NCBI RefSeq assembly: GCF_023343835.1
Contig: NC_064442.1
Coordinates: 17,036,501-17,100,500, forward strand
Origin: Lagopus muta
Taxonomy: Eukaryota > Chordata > Aves > Galliformes > Phasianidae
Reading direction: 5' to 3'
Length of the DNA stretch: 64,000 nt
A model generated the notes under the pieces. That model had not been told where the DNA came from. It did not search any database and was given only the letters and a program-made list of their open reading frames with translations. Numbering within the stretch: the first letter of the stretch is position 1; each line of letters opens with the position of its first letter. Below, piece by piece: positions 9,147-19,100 of this stretch. Position numbers and translations under genes: made by a program.

Positions 9147-11364
9147 GTAAGTGCCGGGGCGGGAGGGCCGCGGGGCGCCGCGGTGCCGTCGGGCGGGCGC
9201 CTCGCTGACAGCGCCGGGAAGGGCCCCGCGGGCGGCTGCGGGCTGGGCGCGGGGCGGCACGGTTTTGCGGCGTCTCCCCGCTGCCCCTCCGGCCGCACCG
9301 CCGCCGCGCTCCCCGCGCCCGCTCCGTCCTTCCTCCTCGCGTCGTTCTTTCGTTCCCTCCTTCTTTTTCCGCGTTTCGGTTTTCTTTTTTTGTTTCTCTT
9401 TCCGTTTTCCTTTCTTTCTTTCTCTTTCTGTTCTTCCGTTTTTGTTTGGGGTTTTTTTCTCTCTGTCTGCCCGATGTCCCTTTCCGTTTTCGTTTGTCCG
9501 CTTTCCTGCCTTCGTTCTCTCTTTCCGTTTTTTTTTTCCCTTTGCTCTTCTTTCTCTTTCTGTCTTTCCATCGTTAGTTCTTTTTCTTTCGTTCTTTCTT
9601 TCCGCCTTCCCCTCGTTCTGTATTGGTCTTTCTGCGTTTCTGCGTTTCTTTCCACTTCCGAGATTCCACTTTTCTATCTTTTCCTGGGTTGATTTCCTAT
9701 GATTTCCCCCAGTCAACTTTCTCCTCGGAATTCCCACCGCTCCGTTCTCTCCCGTCGCGGCTCTTTTATTTCTTTCCCCGTTCCCGCCCGTATTTCTCTC
9801 TTTCTTTCAATTTTGCTTAAAAAAAACAAAAACAAAAACAAAAAAAAAAAACAAAAACGAAACAACCAGAAACCCAAACCCCAAAAAGAACAAAGCCCCG
9901 CAGCCCGCAGCCTCCCCCCGCCGCCCGCTGACGCCTCGGGTCCCGCAGGACGGCCGGGGCTGGCGCTGTGCGCGGGCTGCGGGGGCCGCATCCAGGACCC
10001 GTTTCTGCTGCGGGTGTCTCCGGACCTGGAGTGGCACGTCGCCTGCCTCAAGTGCGCCGAGTGCGGGCAGCCGCTGGACGAGACCTGCACGTGCTTCCTG
10101 CGGGACGGCAAGGCCTACTGCAAGCGGGACTACGGCAGGTGACCCGCTCGTTCTAAAACGAAACGAAACGAACCCGAACCGAGCTCGGAGCCCCTCGCGG
10201 CCCCGCGCTCCCCGAGCGCTGACGGCGCGCCGCCGCCCCTCAGGCTCTTCGGCATCAAGTGCGCACAGTGCCGGGCGGCCTTCAGCAGCAGCGACCTGGT
10301 GATGCGCGCCCGCGACCACGTCTACCACCTGGAGTGCTTCCGTTGCGCCGCCTGCGGCCGCCAGCTGCTGCCCGGGGATCAGTTCTGCCTCCGGGAGCGC
10401 GACCTGCTCTGCCGCGCCGACCACGGGCCGCCCACCGACGGCACCACCGCCCGCGGACCCCGCAGCCCTGCGCCGCCGCCCGCGCACCTCGCAGGTACCG
10501 GCACACAGCTCCGGCCCGCCGCTGCCGCTCCTCGGGGCGGACGGGCGGGCTGGGGGCTGCGGGCGGCCGTCGGCGGCGGCGCTGACGGCGCGCGCCCTCC
10601 TTCCCTCCCTCCTTCCTTCTCTCCGCCGCGCAGAGCCGGTGCCCGGACGGCCGCCCGGCCCGCGGCCGCAGTCGCACAAAGCGGCCGAGAAGACCACCCG
10701 CGTGAGGACGGTGCTGAACGAGAAGCAGCTGCACACGCTGCGGACCTGCTACGCCGCCAACCCGAGACCCGACGCCCTGATGAAGGAGCAGCTGGTGGAG
10801 ATGACGGGGCTCAGCCCGCGCGTCATCCGTGTCTGGTTCCAGAACAAGCGCTGCAAGGACAAGAAGAAGTCCATCCTCATGAAGCAGCTCCAGCAGCAGC
10901 AGCACAGCGACAAGACGGTGAGCGGCCGGGCGGAGGCTCGGGAGGGGACGGGGGGGGGAGTCGGGGCGCCGCGCTGAAGCGCCGCGTGCCCGCAGAGCCT
11001 GCAGGGCCTCACCGGGACGCCGCTGGTGGCCGGCAGCCCCGTCCGGCACGAGAGCGCCGTGCAGGGCAGCGCGGTGGAGGTGCAGACCTACCAGCCGCCC
11101 TGGAAGGCGCTCAGCGACTTCGCGCTGCAGAGCGACCTGGAGCCGCCCGCCGCCTTCCAGCAGCTGGTGAGCCCCGGGCGCGGCGGGGAGCGGTGCGGGG
11201 CGGGGACGGGCGGGCCGCCGCGGGGCTCATCGCCGCTGCTCCCCCAGGTCTCGTTCTCCGAGTCCGGCTCTTTGGGCACGTCCTCCGGCAGCGACGTGAC
11301 CTCGCTCTCCTCCCAGCTCCCCGACACTCCCAACAGCATGGTGCCCAGCCCGGCCGAGACGTGA
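9089..11364 (+). CDS. ISL2: Islet-2, LIM-homeodomain transcription factor (six exons)
   Basis: ISL2 is a nuclear LIM-homeodomain factor that specifies motor neurons, some sensory neurons and retinal ganglion cells, acting with LHX3 and LDB1. Joining 9089-9146, 9949-10138, 10244-10494, 10634-10917, 10996-11166 and 11248-11364 gives 356 residues (human 359), with GT/AG at every junction and compatible phases. LIM1 ligands are C27, C30, H49, C52, C55, C58, C77 and D80; LIM2 ligands are C89, C92, H111, C114, C117, C120, C139 and D142. The homeodomain is about residues 186-245, with the recognition helix ending [11 protein letters not shown]. Residues about 268-299 match the LHX3-binding segment, and the C-terminus is the islet-type ...[14 protein letters not shown]. 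The start MVDI is the conserved islet N-terminus. The residue 144-183 linker is proline-rich and diverged. The MVDI start and islet C-terminus identify an islet gene; ISL2 over ISL1 is decided by the ETFA and SCAPER neighbours and the human ISL2 match. Confidence 0.95.
9335..9620. repeat. Polypyrimidine/polypurine tract
   Basis: About 285 bp, overwhelmingly C and T on the plus strand, made of irregular TTTCTTTC, TCTTTCCG and CGTTT units. It resembles an expanded, degenerate CT microsatellite; such tracts can adopt triplex structure and are often length-polymorphic. Confidence 0.75.
9819..9868. repeat. A-rich simple repeat (AAAAAC units)
   Basis: Repeated AAAAAC and longer A runs immediately 3' of the pyrimidine tract inside ISL2 intron 1. 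Confidence 0.8.
9949..10138 (+). CDS. ISL2: ISL2 exon 2 (LIM1 domain)
   Basis: Acceptor CCCGCAG|GA and donor GGCAG|GTGACC bound 190 nt (in phase 1, out phase 2). It carries the whole first LIM domain, from C27 to D80. Confidence 0.95.
10244..10494 (+). CDS. ISL2: ISL2 exon 3 (LIM2 domain and linker)
   Basis: Acceptor CCCTCAG|GC and donor CGCAG|GTACC bound 251 nt (in phase 2, out phase 1). It encodes the second LIM domain (C89 to D142) and most of the proline-rich linker. Confidence 0.94.
10634..10917 (+). CDS. ISL2: ISL2 exon 4 (homeodomain)
   Basis: Acceptor CGCGCAG|AG and donor AAGACG|GTGAGC bound 284 nt (in phase 1, out phase 0). It encodes the end of the linker, the homeodomain and the glutamine run (QLQQQQH). 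The homeodomain shows no change from the human sequence as I recall it, in contrast to the substituted LIM1 and linker. Confidence 0.95.
10996..11166 (+). CDS. ISL2: ISL2 exon 5 (LHX3-interaction segment)
   Basis: 171 nt, phase 0 at both ends, between CCCGCAG|AGC and CAGCTG|GTGAGC. It encodes [15 protein letters not shown]... to ...FQQL, which includes the segment that in other islet proteins binds the LHX3 LIM domains. Confidence 0.93.
11248..11364 (+). CDS. ISL2: ISL2 exon 6, terminal coding part
   Basis: 38 codons plus TGA after a CCCCCAG acceptor. It encodes the conserved serine-rich tail [17 protein letters not shown]... to ...SMVPSPAET. Confidence 0.94.
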   Translation, partial: VSFSESGSLGTSSGSDVTSLSSQLPDTPNSMVPSPAET

Positions 11365-11965
11365 GGCCGCCCGGCTCCCGCCGCCGCGGGACCTCCGCAT
11401 GCCGCGCTCCCTGCATGAGACACCCGGCCCCGCGCCGCGCCCAGCGCGCCGGACGAGCGCCTTTGTCTTTTAATTATCCCTATTTAAAACCAAACCGAAC
11501 GTACCTTGCCGACGGCCGAAAAGAGCCGGGATTCTCGCTGCCTTTACCGGACCGGAGAGAGAAAGAGAGAGGAGAGCCCCCGCCCCGCTTATTTCGTTGC
11601 GCGGAGGTTCGGCGCTGCGTATTTCGATGTTTCTTTTCCCCGATGAAAGCGGATTGCCCGGCGCGGCGCCGGCTCTTCTTCCTCGCCTGGAACAGAAACG
11701 AAAACTCGAATCACAGCGAATGGGGAACGGAGCCCCGCGGCCGTCGGGGCCGCCTCACGCCGGTGCCTCCCGCAGCGCCGGAGCGCGGAGACGGGGCGGT
11801 GCGACGGCACAGCGCTGCCGGCGTTGTTAGCGACGGACGGAGGACGGATTGTTTGAGCCTTTAAACGAACAAAAGTAAGTTATTGCTATTTATTGTCAGA
11901 ATCAACGGTTGAATAGTGGGATTAAATATTTTGGACTTAATAAAAACAAACGAACAAAAAGAAAA
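11365..11965 (+). other. ISL2: ISL2 3' UTR
   Basis: Noncoding sequence from the ISL2 stop to about 20 bases past the canonical poly(A) signal. It is GC-rich at first and becomes AT-rich from about 11,860. The cleavage point is estimated, not observed. Confidence 0.7.
11921..11944 (+). terminator. ISL2: ISL2 polyadenylation signals
   Basis: ATTAAA at 11921-11926 and canonical AATAAA at 11939-11944, the first such hexamers after the ISL2 stop in an AT-rich context. Confidence 0.7.
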
Positions 11966-12905
11966 AAAAAGAAAAACAAAAAAGGAAAACGAAAACATTG
12001 CAACGAAACGGAGCTCCGGGCGGGGCGGGCTCAGCCCGCGGCGCGGCTCTGCGGCATCGCCACCCGCACCGCTAATCGGCTCCGATCGCCGCCCGTTTAT
12101 TTATAGCCGGGAGGCGGAGCGCGGCTTTCCCTTTCGGGCAGCGCCCGGGGCCGGCCCGCACCTGCCGCGATGCGGGGCTTTGCCGCGGGGCTCCCCTTCG
12201 CACACAGACGTTCCGTTCTCCCCGGTAGCGGCTCCTCGCCTTCCTTCCTCCGCCCGCGCTCCCGTTCCGGCTCCCCGCCTCTCCCTCCCCTTTCTCAGCC
12301 TGGCCGGCCCTCCGCGGCCCCGACCTTTCGCGTTCCCGGAGCCGCCGCGGTGCTGTGGGGCGGTGCGGGAGCTCCGGCCGCGCGGGGACAGCCGCGGGTC
12401 GAGCGCTGCGGGGCCGCCGGGCTCACGGGGCGGCCCGGGTTACGAGGGGAAGAGAGGGGCTGCGGAACGGCCGCCGGCCCGGGGCGGGTGGGAGGGATCC
12501 CCGCTTAACCGCGGGGCTCGGAGTTACCTGCGGGGAGCTCCGGCTGCCCGCAGATCGGACAGGAAATCAGGGCGGCCGAACGCCGTCAGCCCCGGGCCGG
12601 GTCGCTGAGGGGACAGCGGGCACGAGGGCGGCTCGGGGCGGGCGGCGCGCGGAAGAAAGCTCGAGGAGACGGCGGCTGCTTCACAGGCTTTAATTGCGGT
12701 TCGTGGAGACTTTACCCCGTTAAGAGAACAGCACAAGGTTGAAAGGAGCGTTATTAAAGTCTTATCGAAACGGTGAAAATGTGCGTGGTTTACAAAATCC
12801 GTGTTACACCGCCACGAGTCGCCACTGAACTACAAGCCAAGGTTCCCCACAGCCCGTTCCGACCCCAGCCCCCCCCCCAGAGCCTTTCCTCATGGCAACT
12901 CAGAG
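11966..12905. other. Convergent ISL2/SCAPER intergenic spacer
   Basis: About 0.95 kb between the inferred 3' ends of ISL2 (plus) and SCAPER (minus). The first 700 bp are GC-rich, CpG-dense island sequence with no recognisable coding content. A reverse-strand ATTAAA (12689-12694) could serve as a distal SCAPER poly(A) signal. Confidence 0.6.
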
Positions 12906-12909
12906 CCCA

Positions 12910-13163
12910 GCACACCACAGCCAGAATAAGTTACTTTATTACAGATGTACAGAAGGCATTTCTGCTTGCAGTCTCCTCTCCGCAGCTCCAATGCCAGCAC
13001 ACCACACCGTAGGAAGGATCCGGGACGTTGGGACACACGACTGAAATTAACTCCAATTATCAAAATTACAAAACAGAACTCGAAAGTATCTACAGTGCTG
13101 GGGATATAAATAGTGCAAATTACACGTATCTACAGCAGCAGCGGTGGTGCGTCGGCGCGGCCC
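12910..13163 (-). other. SCAPER: SCAPER 3' UTR
   Basis: Short, AT-rich 3' UTR between the stop codon at 13164 and the first canonical poly(A) signal. The 3' limit is estimated. Confidence 0.65.
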
Positions 13164-16100
13164 TCAGCGCCGCAGGAAGAACTGCCGGGCCTCCTCCCAG
13201 CACTGCCGGGGGAAGCGGTTGGGCAGCTCGAGGGAGTCCTGAGCGCAGAACCGCTTCTCTGTGGGAGACAGAAGGTAAAATTATCCGGTTATTCCCTCTT
13301 CAGAAAGATGGCAATAAAACAAGAATAATGAACAGGCGGCCAACTCTGGCCACGTCACCTCCTCACTTCTCCCCCCCCAGTCCTCACGCCATGCAGGGAG
13401 GTGAGCGCAGCGCTCTGAGCCCACAGCGTTTGGTGCGTGCTCCCATCCGGCCCTGCCTCCTCCTCAGCAGCTGCTCCTCAGCCCCCAGACCCACAGCTTT
13501 CCCATGAGGACAGCAGGCTGCACACATGTGCCAAGGTTTGCGTGGCCCAACCCTGAACTGAGCAGTGAACTCCCAAGTTCTCTTTTAATCATAGAATGGC
13601 CTGGGTTGAAAAAGATCACAATATTCATTCAGTTCCAACCCCCTGCTGGGTGCAGGGTCACCAACCAGCAGCCCAGGCTGCCCAGAGCCGCATCCAGCCT
13701 GGCCTTGAATGCCTGCAGGGATGGGGCATCCACAGCCTCCTTGGGCAACCTGTTCCACTGCCTCACCACCCTCTGTGTGAAAAACTTCCTCCTAATATCC
13801 AACCTAAACCTCCACTGTCTCAGTTTAAAACCATTCCCCCTCGTGCTATCACTATCCACCCTCATAAAGAGCCGTTCCCCTCCTGGTTATAAGCAGTATT
13901 TTTGTTCCTGTTTGCATTTTGGGGGGATGCTGCCCTTCACACTGGCATGATAAAATAGATAAAAATAATCCTGCCTATGCTGCTATTATTATCTCCTCTT
14001 TTTGCATCTGGGGAATGTTTAGAAATCACACTCTCATGTCACCACGTAGTCATCTTTGTTTAAAAGCTCATTCCGTTTGAATAATGAAAATAAAAAGCAG
14101 TTCCCTGCTTGGATTTTAGCTGTTTCTCAAGCTGATTCTCATGCAAACACATTAATTCTGGAAAGTTTGTTTTGCAGACATTGCACGAGGCTGCCTCAGA
14201 CTGGAAGGGAGAATGCCGACAGTAAAAATCACACCATACCTACCTTCATTTTGCAGTGTATCTTTAAAAATCTTATGACTTAGAGCTAGAACCGTTCCTC
14301 CCCTGCCAACCCCCCAGCAATGCTGTGGTGAAACTCTGCCCACTATGAGGGAGAAACGGGAGATGCACTTCATGCAAAACGTGGGTGACTCCAGATGTTT
14401 TCCCCACCAGCGTGCTTCAATTTCCCATCTATTTAATGAGCAAGAGCTGCCTTAGCTGAGCGCCTTCCAACTGGCCAGCATAGGTGGGTTAGCTGTTTTT
14501 TATGCAGTATTTGCAACTCCTGCAGCCCAAGGAACTTTGTGGCATAATTACAGGACAGTATTTTACTAATTTCTGGCTCCTCGGGTGTGTTGGGATGGCT
14601 GCACGGCTGCTGTAACCTAAGACTTTTGAAAGCAGCCTTTGTGACAGCTAATTAAATACGTGCACGTACAGTATCACGTTTTAAGACAGAATACCACGTA
14701 GCTTTTAATAAAGATTAACAGCCCAGATTCCTGATACTGTGAGCAAAGACTGGAAGTCGCATACTTTCAGGTCAGATTTTAAGCTAGAGAGCCTCTCCCA
14801 AGAGTGGAAAATCATTTTGCAGTTTACTGTATTCCTTTTTATGGTGATGCAGATGCAAAAAATATCCAAATCACAGCAAAACACAGTATGTACATATTTT
14901 GTTACCCAGTTGTACTCCGTTACATTCAATGGAGACATACCCCTCTGCTGAGATAACAGATTATCCATTTGGCCTGAGCTCTGTGCAAAATCCTATGGGA
15001 AAGAAAAAGAGCATCAGATTTTCAGATCTCGCATTTGAGGAATTAAAACCATTTTGTAAAGTCTTCAAAGTCAGCCAAGAAAACGAACGCTTTATGAAAT
15101 CTGCATGTTAACAAAGCGCTTTGTTTGCCACGCGTTGTATCAGAACCCTGCCAGCACTTAGTTTCTATAGCTCAGAGTGGATTTTGCACAATTTCAACGT
15201 ACATCTATTTTTAATTTACAGCAGAGAAATAGCAGTTTTATTACCTTCCTCAGAAATAATTATTCTCACTATTTTCAATTTGAGACAGTGACTACGGCCG
15301 TATTTCTTTACCACGCGTTTTGGAGTTAGGCTGTGAATTCCAAACACGCTCTCACTCCATTGCTGACCGACCCAATTGCACCCTGCAGCTCGAGATCCCC
15401 ATTCCCTGAGAGCAGGCAAAGTTCTCCCAAGGCCGTGATCAGCTCCAGAGAGCACAGCAAGCCCTGCTCCCTCGGGCTGCTCCAGTGTGCAGCGCTCCGA
15501 GCAAACTGCCTTTTGTTCCTGCACTCCCTAAGCAGGGCTGGGGTCGTTTGACATGAGACACAATTTAACAGATCGTGGCTATTTCTGAATATTTTTTTTT
15601 ACAATTGTTCCAGCACATCCAGAGACAGAAGTAAGAGAAAGGATGATGCAACCTTCAGGGGATGGCAGCAGATCTGCTGGCAGGGAGGTGCAACGCTGAT
15701 AGTTGTAAAATCCAGCAATCATTTTCCTTTGATTGATGCTGCACACATTTAACACACTATATTTAAGTGTTATATTTGTACACACCACCAAACTCTTACA
15801 TAAACAGGGCTTCTTTTTGCATTCCCTGGCACAGGAAGAATCTCATTTTCTGGTCCCGGGGAAATATTTTGCAGACTTTACCAAAACTTCCACGGAAGGG
15901 AGTGAGGGATTTGCCTGACACAAAAGCAGCGGGTTGAAACCGAAGCAGAGGGGCAGGGCTGTGCTGTGTGCACAGCTATGGGAGCGCTCCTCTGTGCCTG
16001 CCGGATTCGCTCTCTGCGCGTGTTCAACATTTGGGGTTTGATTCTCAAAGGGGTGCAACAGTGAAATAGCAGGGAGGTGAGCAATGAGGTAAGATTGCAC

Positions 16101-19100
16101 ACACACACACACAAGGATCTTCTATACATTAATGCAACACCTCTTCTAAAAGCCTGAAAGAACAGTATGAGGACTTGGCATCTGGGATAGAAATCCAGCT
16201 CTAATTGGAAGTGAAACTAATAACACCGACCCTTGGAAATACGTTTTGCTGCAGCTAGTGGAGATTTAAATGCCACAGTTTCTAGTAGAGAAAAGGAATC
16301 AAGGCAAATAAAGCTAATTATTTGATGGGGGACTCTTCCCTACTCTTCTCTGTACTTTTGAATTGGAACACAAATCCAGCCTGCTGTGTTTTCTCATACT
16401 GCTGAAGCTACTTTTTGCCACCGCAGCTTCTACAGTGATATCTGTAGCTCCCACATTAAAATGTGTCCATATGAAAAAAGTCAAGGTGAGGCACGAATTA
16501 CAGCTTCATATTTCAACAGAAGCTCCACTGCAAATTCTGCTAAGCTCAAAAGTTTTCTTTCTTCCTTAAGCTGCTACTATTTGAGTGTTCAAAGAACAAA
16601 AAGCAGTCGTGCTCAGTAACTCAGGAGTCACGCTGAAACTTGCAGTAAATATTTAGTTCTTGCGTCCTTTCCCCTCAATTGGGGCAGCCTGCCTCAGGAC
16701 TGGCTGTAAAGCATTAGGGAAGAGCTGCAGGACCGTTTCTGTAGCAATAACAGGAACTTCCAGGTGACCAAAGCACGTTATTTTGTGATAGCGTTGATGA
16801 AAACAGCATTTACTTATTTAAAAACAGCCAGTAAAATATATAGAAAGCATGAAACAGGTTTGGTAAGTACAGCACAGCATATAGATTGACACAAAGGGAA
16901 CAAAGCTGCTGTAAAACCTTACTCAGAGCAGTATTTGTAACGACCTCAGTGGCTTACTGTCAGAAGTAAAGACTGCACGATTAGACCGGTAACATATGTT
17001 GTGTGCCTTCTGCATCAAATATATACACTGCTGTTCTGTTCTCTGTAAATCTGTTGTGTGCAATATACAGCCATACATTTAGATGTAAACACATCAATAC
17101 ACAGATTTCAAATATGCTGCATATGCAGTAGCTTAGAAAAAGTAAAGTATTTTAAGGATTGCCTTGTAATAGTACGATTCGCATCGCATCCTTCTGGCAC
17201 ATCACTAACTTCAGTGAAAGCAGGATTCTGCACGCGACAGCGAGAACCTGAACTGCTCGGGTAATCTTTCAGCGTTATGAGATATCTCAAGTACAGGCAT
17301 AATCTGTGGTTTGAAAAGAGCTGCAGAGGATCTTAAAGTACTTCAGTGCTGTTTACTCGCTTTACGTAAGGCAAATAATTTCCATGCACACAGCAAAGGC
17401 GAGAAAAAGGGCCGCAGTCATCCTGCAGCACTGCTGCACGGCACTGCTACCTGAATGAAGGTGGCGAGGAGCACACAGCTCATCTCCTGCTCCAGAATGA
17501 GCTTGTTCTGAGGGTTGTTGTAACAAGCAGCTATTAGCGAAGGGAAGAGCACTTTGATTAACCGAGGATCGCTGAAATACTGGAAAGGCAACTGGCACAG
17601 CTTCTGCAGCACGGTGGGGTGACGGCCAGACTGCACAATGATCTGAAAGACAAACGTAACAGAGTGAGGACACGTGCTCTATCTGGTCTTCCTGTGGATC
17701 AACCAGTGCTGAAGTCATGCTGAAAATATGAGCGCGGATGAGAAGAAAACATCTTAGTAAATACTAAAAATAAATCTCAGAACATTTAGTCCGAGTAACT
17801 CCTGTTTTAGTGTGCAAGTATTGTATTTACTGCAGAGGAACACCAAGGCTGTAAACTGCTTTTGCTTCTATTACCAAAAAAGACAATTAAAAAAGAAAAA
17901 AAAAAACCAAGAGAGAGATTAATCTGAAGATTACAATACTTTCACGTAAGGCAAAGAATGAAAGCAAAGGGACCGTTGTGAGTTAGAACTGCAAAACAAC
18001 TCTCCCAACTGCAGCCATTTAAACACAGTAAGCACGTCTTTATTAAAAAGGAAAAAAAAAGGAAAAAAGTCAAGAGCAAGATCCGAGATCACCAGGACTA
18101 AAAACCCACATGCAGCTCGCTCATCCTTTACCCAAGTGCTCTCTGGCAGCCAGAGAGGACTCTGTTTCATCGTGGATGTCTGCTATGCATTCTCAGGCAC
18201 TGAAAAGAAAAGGTGATTGTGAGCTGCACAGCAACTAGTTTCAGTGGAGACTCTGAAAGACCCTCCCATCTGTATTTCTTATCTCGGTTTCTATCAGTGC
18301 CATTGACTCTAAAAGGAGAATTGTTTAGATAAATGGGACTGTTGTCATGAAGCAGGCTAAGTTTACAACTGTGTACATCTGAAGAAATCAGGCAATGCTA
18401 TACTGGTCTCTCGCAAAGGAACCTTTCCCATTTACTTGATATTCTTATACAGCCTTTGTGATACACTACAAAACGTCAGGATCTGTTCCAAGGAACCTCG
18501 ATTAGACAATTATAATATGAAAGAGCTGTCTGACCCAAAGTTGGCTTTTCGGCATAGGAGGAAGCTCCTATAGGGCTGAACACTGTAAAACTTAGGGTCA
18601 CGACTGTAAATTGTACTTGGAAAAACACAATTTTACAGGTACACACCCAGACAAGACTGCGTTCAAATTAAAACCAGAAGGACAGAAAGAAGCAGTCGAG
18701 ACCACAGGAACATAAATTACAGGGATTTACAAGTTTTCAAAGCACTTTTAACAATACCTTAAGAACACACTGAGTCGATAATGCAGTTCAGTTTAAAAAC
18801 AAGATCAACAAAGTAATCGTTTGCGTTTTTGCAGTTCACCAGCCTAAAATACACTGAAAACCTTTCAAAACACTGGTAGAAACGTCTTAATGACCTTAAA
18901 GCCGGCAGGAATTTTTAAGAGGCAGACAAATATGTGACAATTAAGCATTGCTCTTTTGAGGAAAGTATCTAGCAGCCCACCACCGAAGCGTTTGGATGAT
19001 GCTACACTTAACTGCTGGCTACCATTCTTGGTGATTACCGCTGGGATTCTTTATTTATTGTTATAATAAATATACTGTTATTATTATTTCACCGTAGGTT

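Larger units (their letters stand above)
9147..9948 (+). other. ISL2: ISL2 intron 1, with long C+T tract and A-rich run
   Basis: An 802-nt intron. From about 9,335 to 9,620 the coding strand is nearly pure pyrimidine with TTTC/CTTT-type repeats. From about 9,820 to 9,900 it switches to an AAAAAC-type A-rich run, followed by a C-rich acceptor region ending CCCGCAG. The large ORFs on either strand here reflect biased composition, not genes. Confidence 0.85.
7610..12660. promoter_or_regulatory. ISL2: Large CpG island covering the ISL2 promoter and gene
   Basis: CpG dinucleotides are dense and GC content is very high across this interval, apart from the pyrimidine and A-rich part of ISL2 intron 1 and the ISL2 3' UTR. 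Multi-kilobase islands over the whole body are typical of developmental transcription factor genes held under Polycomb control. Edges are approximate. Confidence 0.75.
13259..17450 (-). other. SCAPER: SCAPER intronic interval (should hide one small exon)
   Basis: 4.19 kb between the last two exons found. It contains a CR1 copy, a (CA)8 repeat and no exon matching the residues expected after ...LLATFIQ. Splice-like candidates at 15356-15405, 15882-15914 and 14244 fail on phase or homology. Confidence 0.6.

Noticed and set aside
8661-9692. 343-codon plus-strand ORF spanning ISL2 exon 1 in another frame
   Set aside because: The second half is translated pyrimidine tract (Phe/Ser/Leu repeats). 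It conflicts with the clear ISL2 frame.
8291-9737. Long overlapping minus-strand ORFs (443 and 454 codons) across the ISL2 promoter and intron 1
   Set aside because: They are antisense to ISL2 in CpG-island and purine-rich tract sequence; the products are runs of Arg, Lys, Glu, Pro and Gly with no domain. Stop codons are rare there because of composition.
10299-11864. 521-codon plus-strand ORF over ISL2 exons 3-6
   Set aside because: It starts in the ISL2 LIM2 frame, then runs unspliced through introns and alternative frames into the 3' UTR. The spliced model explains the region fully.
14244-14310. Candidate missing SCAPER exon ending GAAG|GTAGGT
   Set aside because: The donor is strong and phase 1 is possible, giving ...KDTLQNE before the terminal exon, but no good in-phase acceptor and no homology.
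15356-15405. Candidate missing SCAPER exon (acceptor TGCTCTCAG, donor GGA|GTGAGA)
   Set aside because: Open and well spliced, but it exits in phase 2 while the last exon needs phase 1, and the peptide does not resemble the expected segment.
15882-15914. Candidate missing SCAPER exon (acceptor TTTTGTGTCAG, donor TTTTG|GTAAAG)
   Set aside because: Good splice signals and open, but phase 0 at both ends and no similarity to the expected residues.
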